From positions 1 through 64,000 of the forward strand of contig NZ_LDTE01000033.1 in NCBI RefSeq assembly GCF_001476905.1: a stretch of DNA of 64,000 nt, in the 5' to 3' direction. Under the pieces are notes generated by a model. The model was not told the origin of the DNA. It did not search any database and saw only the letters and a program-made list of their open reading frames with translations. How positions within the stretch are numbered: position 1 is the first letter of the stretch; every line of letters begins with the position of its first letter. Both the position numbers and the translations under genes were made by a program. Of this stretch, positions 60,286 through 64,000 are shown piece by piece. This DNA comes from Sphingomonas sanguinis. GTDB lineage: Bacteria; Pseudomonadota; Alphaproteobacteria; Sphingomonadales; Sphingomonadaceae.

Positions 60286-63078
60286 ATGGGGAGCTTTATA
60301 ATGCAGGGGACCTCGGTCGTTCATTGGCTGACGGGTGTGGGGATGATGGCGATGGCGGGCAGCGCGATGGCGCAGGACCTGCCGGCCAACGCCCCGACGG
60401 CGGACGCATCGGATGAAATCACCGTCCTGGGATCGCGCATCCCGCGCGTGCAGAAGGAAGGGCCCGCACCGGTCACCATCGTGACGTCGGAGGATATCCT
60501 GAAGGGCGGCTTCCTGAGCGTCCCCGACGTGTTGCGCAGCCTGACCCAGAATAGCGGCGAGACGCAGGGGCAGCAGAGCGCATCGGGCGCCAGCTTCAGT
60601 CCCGGCGCGCAGCAGGTCGACCTGCGCGGCCTGGGCCCCAACCATACGCTGGTGCTGGTCAACGGCCGCCGCATCGCCGACTTCCCGCTGCCGTTTCAGG
60701 GCAACAGCAACTTCACCGACATCTCGAACATTCCCGTCGGCCTGATCGATCGGGTCGAGGTGCTGAGCGGCAGCGCCTCGGCCATCTACGGGTCGGACGC
60801 GATCGCGGGCGTCGTCAATTTCCAGCTGAAGACCAAGGCCGACGGCACCCGTATCGACATGCGCTACAGCGACACCGACCATGGCGGCGGCGCGGCGTAT
60901 CGGCTGATGGCGACGACCGGCTGGGAAACCGGCGGCTTCCACGGCGTGGCCGGAATCGAATTCCTGAACCAGCGCCCCTTGTGGCAATATCAGCGCAAGC
61001 GGCAGGATTCGACCGCCGACAACCCGACCACCGCCACCCCGCTGGCGCAGCGCACCTTCCTGCGCGCCGACGAGGATGCGAACTATATCGATCCGGGTCA
61101 GGCGACGTGCAGCGCGCTGTCCTCGCTCAATCAGGGCACGATCTATTACGCCGATCGCCGTCGCTACGGCCGCTTCTGCGGCAGCAACGAATCGGTCGCC
61201 TATGGCACGATGCTATCCGACCGAAAGTCCATCACCGCCTATGGCTCGATGGGCTATGATCTGGGCGGCGGCACCGAACTCTTTGCCGACCTGCAGTTCA
61301 GCTATTCCAAGCTGAAGCTATTCCGCCGGGTGAAGAGTTGGTATTACGTGTCGCCCGACGGCAACGAGGAAGGCACCTTCTTCAACCCCAACCTGGCGCC
61401 CGACGCGACCGACAGCGGGTTGCAGCTCGACAATTGGACCCGCCAGTTCACGCCCGAGGAGATGGGCGGTTTCCAGAACGGCATGACCCGCAACCGGTCG
61501 ATCACCTTCAACATCACGCCCGGCATTCGCGGCCAGTTCGGCACGAACGACAAGTGGAAGTACGAGGTGTCGTTCAACCATGCGCAGTATGATTCGCGCG
61601 TCACCTTCCCCGAAATCGTCATCTCGAAATCGAACGCGCTGTTCCTGGGGGCGCAGCAGGGGGTCGATCCGGCCACCGGCTATGCGATCTTCAACGCCGA
61701 TGTCCGCCGCCTCTACACGCCGCTGACGCCGGCCGAATATCGCTCAATCTCGGTCGATTCGCTCTATCGCCCGCGTTCTTGGACGGACACGCTGGCCGCC
61801 TCGCTCAACACCACCGACCTGTTCCAGCTGCCCGCCGGTCCGGTCGGCTTCGCCTTCGTCGCGGAGGCGGGCAAGCAGGGCTATGAATTGCGCCCCGATC
61901 CGCTGACGCTGACCAACTATTATGTCGGGCTGGTGGATTCGGACGGCAGCGGGTCGCGCAATCGCTGGGGCTTAGGGTATGAATTCCGCGTGCCGGTGCT
62001 GTCGTTCCTGCAACTCAGCACCGCAGGGCGGTACGACTCGTTCCACATCGCGGGCAACACGTTTGGCCGCTTTACCTATAATATCGGCAGCGAATTGCGG
62101 CCGACCAAAAGGCTGCTCTTCCGCGCCGCCTATGGCACCGGTTTCCGTGCGCCCGACCTCAATTACGTCTTCCGCGGCCCGGGCAACACCCACCCCTCGG
62201 CCACCGATTATTATCTGTGCCGGGTGGAGGAGCCGAACGAGACGATCGGAGATTGCAGCTATTCGGACCAGACGATCATCGCCCGCAAGACCGGCAATCG
62301 TCAGCTACAGCCCGAGACCTCGACCTCGCTCAACGCCGGTGTGGTGTGGCAGCCGTCGAACCGTATCGACCTGTCGGTCGATTATTTCCGGGTGAAGATG
62401 AAGGACCAGGTGCGCGACATCAGCATCGATTCCGTGCTGCGCGATGAATCGCGTTGTCGCGCGGGCGGGGGTGCCGATCCGTCGTCACCGACCTGCCGCG
62501 ATGCGCTGGCCCGTGTGATCCGCTATACCAGCGGCGCGTTGGCTGGGCAGTTACAGGCGGTGGCGGTCAATCCGATCAACGTCGCGGAGGAAACCACCGA
62601 CGGCATCGACATCGCCGCCAATATCCGTCTGCCGACCGCCGCGATCGGCGACTTCGCCTTGTCGGGCGGCTATACCTATGTCTTCAACCACACGGTGCGC
62701 CAATATCCGGGCGATCCGATCATCAACAAGTTCGCGGTCGACAGCAATTTCGACATTCCGCGCGATAAGGGCACGGCCAGTCTGACCTGGAGTCTGGGCG
62801 ATTTCTCAACGACGATCACCGGTATGCGGTTGGGCAAGCTGCCGAACTATGATCAGGACGGCTTCATCAAGGCCAGCTATCTGTTCAACCTGTCGATGCG
62901 TTACGACCTGAACGAACGCCTCCGCGTGACCGGGACGGTGACCAATTTGTTCGATCAGGCGCCGATCCACGATCCGACCTATGCGTCCTATCCCTATTAC
63001 GACATTTCGTGGTTCGATGGGATCGGTCGCAGCTATGCCGTGCAGCTGACGTGGAACATGGGCGGGAAGCCGCTTTGA
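60286..63078 (+). CDS. TonB-dependent receptor, divergent from the cyanophycinase fusion
   Basis: This outer-membrane transporter of about 930 residues has a signal peptide (ending AGSAMA), a TonB-box-like EITVLGSRI, a plug (SVPDVLRSLTQNSG, VDLRGLGPNHTLVLVNGRRIADF, AIYGSDAIAGVVNFQLKT) and a barrel ending in YAVQLTWNMGGKPL. Translation may start at the ATG 60286, at 60301 (better GGGGAG spacing) or at an upstream TTG. It shares a promoter region with the exported cyanophycinase-isoaspartyl peptidase fusion, so peptides derived from cyanophycin are a reasonable substrate guess, by context only. Confidence 0.9.
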   Translation: MGSFIMQGTSVVHWLTGVGMMAMAGSAMAQDLPANAPTADASDEITVLGSRIPRVQKEGPAPVTIVTSEDILKGGFLSVPDVLRSLTQNSGETQGQQSASGASFSPGAQQVDLRGLGPNHTLVLVNGRRIADFPLPFQGNSNFTDISNIPVGLIDRVEVLSGSASAIYGSDAIAGVVNFQLKTKADGTRIDMRYSDTDHGGGAAYRLMATTGWETGGFHGVAGIEFLNQRPLWQYQRKRQDSTADNPTTATPLAQRTFLRADEDANYIDPGQATCSALSSLNQGTIYYADRRRYGRFCGSNESVAYGTMLSDRKSITAYGSMGYDLGGGTELFADLQFSYSKLKLFRRVKSWYYVSPDGNEEGTFFNPNLAPDATDSGLQLDNWTRQFTPEEMGGFQNGMTRNRSITFNITPGIRGQFGTNDKWKYEVSFNHAQYDSRVTFPEIVISKSNALFLGAQQGVDPATGYAIFNADVRRLYTPLTPAEYRSISVDSLYRPRSWTDTLAASLNTTDLFQLPAGPVGFAFVAEAGKQGYELRPDPLTLTNYYVGLVDSDGSGSRNRWGLGYEFRVPVLSFLQLSTAGRYDSFHIAGNTFGRFTYNIGSELRPTKRLLFRAAYGTGFRAPDLNYVFRGPGNTHPSATDYYLCRVEEPNETIGDCSYSDQTIIARKTGNRQLQPETSTSLNAGVVWQPSNRIDLSVDYFRVKMKDQVRDISIDSVLRDESRCRAGGGADPSSPTCRDALARVIRYTSGALAGQLQAVAVNPINVAEETTDGIDIAANIRLPTAAIGDFALSGGYTYVFNHTVRQYPGDPIINKFAVDSNFDIPRDKGTASLTWSLGDFSTTITGMRLGKLPNYDQDGFIKASYLFNLSMRYDLNERLRVTGTVTNLFDQAPIHDPTYASYPYYDISWFDGIGRSYAVQLTWNMGGKPL

Positions 63079-63107
63079 TCCCAAGCGCCTAGCCCGTCAG
63101 CGCCCGC

Positions 63108-64000
63108 TCACGCCTCCGCCCTGGCTTCATCCAGCAGCCAGTGGCGGAAGCGGTCGAAGAGCGGACTGTGGCTGCTGCGGCGCGGCCAGACCAGATAATA
63201 GGCTTCCGACGCGCTGAGCGTGACATCGATCGGCGTCACCAGCGCGCCGGAGGCCAGCTCCGGGCGGATCAGGAACGAAGGGATCAACGCCATGCCCATC
63301 CCCGCCGCCGCGGCATGGGCGAGCATCAGGAAATGCTCGTATACCGGCCCTTCGCGGACCGCCGCATCGGCCACACCGGCGGCGGCGAACCAGCGTGCCC
63401 AGGCATCGGGCCGCGCCTCCAGCGACAAGAGGGTATGCGGCAACAGGTCGGCGGGCTTCGCCACCGGATGGCGCGCCAGCCAGTCGGGCGAACAGACGGC
63501 CACGACATCCTCATGGAACAGCAGCGCATGGTCCGCACCCGGCCAGTCGGGCAGGCCGAAATGGATGGCGGCGTCGAACCGCTCTTCGGTAAAATCGAAC
63601 GGATAGGAGCGCGCGGCAAAGTTCACCAGCAATTCGGGGTGCCGCGCGGTCAGGCCCGGCAGGCGCGGGGCCAGCCAGCGCATGCCGAAACTGGGCAGCG
63701 TCGCGATGGTCAGCGCGCGGTCAGCCATCGGGGTCAGCAGCCGCCGCGTGGCGCTGCGCAACCGCTCGACCGCCGGTCCCACCGCTTCGGCATAGGCGAG
63801 CGCCGCCGGTGTCGGCGTCACCCGCCGCCCGCGCCGCTCGAACAGCGGCACGCCCAACCAGTCCTCCAGCAGTGCGATCTGTCGGCTGATCGCACTCTGC
63901 GTCAGCGCCATGCGCTGCGCCGCGCGCGAAAAGCTGCTGGTCTCCACCGCCGCCAGGAAACTGGCGAGCGCAGGCAACGGCGGCAGCTCGCGACGGTGGA
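63108..64000 (-). CDS. LysR-family regulator, GcvA-like (N-terminus outside the window)
   Basis: About 297 residues are visible. The helix-turn-helix region reads RRELPPLPALASFLAAVETS and FSRAAQRMALTQSAISRQIALLE, close to GcvA-type LysR proteins, which usually begin M-x-RRLPPL. The frame remains open to the edge, so the start codon lies just beyond 64000. The effector domain contains RFDAAIHFGLPDWPGADH and GMGMALIPSFLI. It is convergent with the TonB receptor gene, 30 bp away; no clear target is visible in the window. Confidence 0.88.
   Translation of the reverse strand, partial: HRRELPPLPALASFLAAVETSSFSRAAQRMALTQSAISRQIALLEDWLGVPLFERRGRRVTPTPAALAYAEAVGPAVERLRSATRRLLTPMADRALTIATLPSFGMRWLAPRLPGLTARHPELLVNFAARSYPFDFTEERFDAAIHFGLPDWPGADHALLFHEDVVAVCSPDWLARHPVAKPADLLPHTLLSLEARPDAWARWFAAAGVADAAVREGPVYEHFLMLAHAAAAGMGMALIPSFLIRPELASGALVTPIDVTLSASEAYYLVWPRRSSHSPLFDRFRHWLLDEARAEA

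Noticed and set aside
1..64000. Insertion sequences, prophage or integrative element
   Set aside because: No transposase, integrase, recombinase or phage gene was found; the repeats are short and non-coding.

Overview
The window is GC-rich, densely coded alphaproteobacterial DNA. Gene content and style point to a Sphingomonas-like member of the Sphingomonadales: large TonB-dependent receptors, tryptophan-halogenase-type flavoproteins beside them, Tat-exported glycosidases, a complex I NDUFS4-like accessory subunit, and abundant palindromic intergenic repeats. The genus is inferred from style, not proven. No transposase, integrase, phage gene, CRISPR array, rRNA or tRNA was seen.

Layout. Positions 1-17130 are mostly housekeeping: a TPM-domain pair and a NUDIX hydrolase; the helicase HrpB with a complex I accessory subunit; a polyprenyl diphosphate synthase; chorismate mutase with a mycobacterial-type thymidylate kinase; an FMN reductase; a MipA-like porin; CstA-YbdD; and secE-nusG and rplK-rplA, separated by a three-gene envelope block with an M48 protease. 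Positions 17197-25234 hold an XRE-cupin regulator with a GNAT enzyme, a Tat-exported GH29 fucosidase, and a complete hexuronate route (UxaC, UxuB, UxuA, KdgK). Positions 25363-27261 carry a lipoprotein and an L,D-transpeptidase. Positions 27392-38241 form a polysaccharide-utilisation locus: GH43, a 2OG-oxygenase-like protein, a TonB receptor, a tryptophan-halogenase-family protein, a LacI regulator and a GH3. Palindromic LacI-type operators flank it. Positions 38422-47702 hold a Bcr/CflA-type efflux pump, an M13 peptidase, an autotransporter and an S9 peptidase.

The most interesting part is 48594-63078. A tight operon encodes AstC, AstD and AstA homologues of the arginine succinyltransferase pathway but no AstB. 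It continues directly into a 2-oxoadipate dioxygenase/decarboxylase (HglS) and a D-2-hydroxyglutarate dehydrogenase (YdiJ type), which are enzymes of lysine catabolism through 2-oxoadipate. Upstream lies a signal-peptide-bearing AstE-like zinc hydrolase. Downstream are an Lrp/AsnC regulator and a single exported protein fusing a cyanophycinase to an isoaspartyl peptidase, divergent from a TonB receptor. Together these read as a candidate locus for taking up and degrading cyanophycin-like beta-aspartyl peptides and catabolising the released basic amino acid. The AST enzymes are possibly repurposed for an N-succinyl-lysine to 2-aminoadipate route, which would explain the missing AstB. The pathway is inferred; the enzyme families are well supported by motifs.

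Three families of palindromic intergenic repeats (called A, B and C here) occupy most of the gene-free gaps. One C copy sits inside a B copy.
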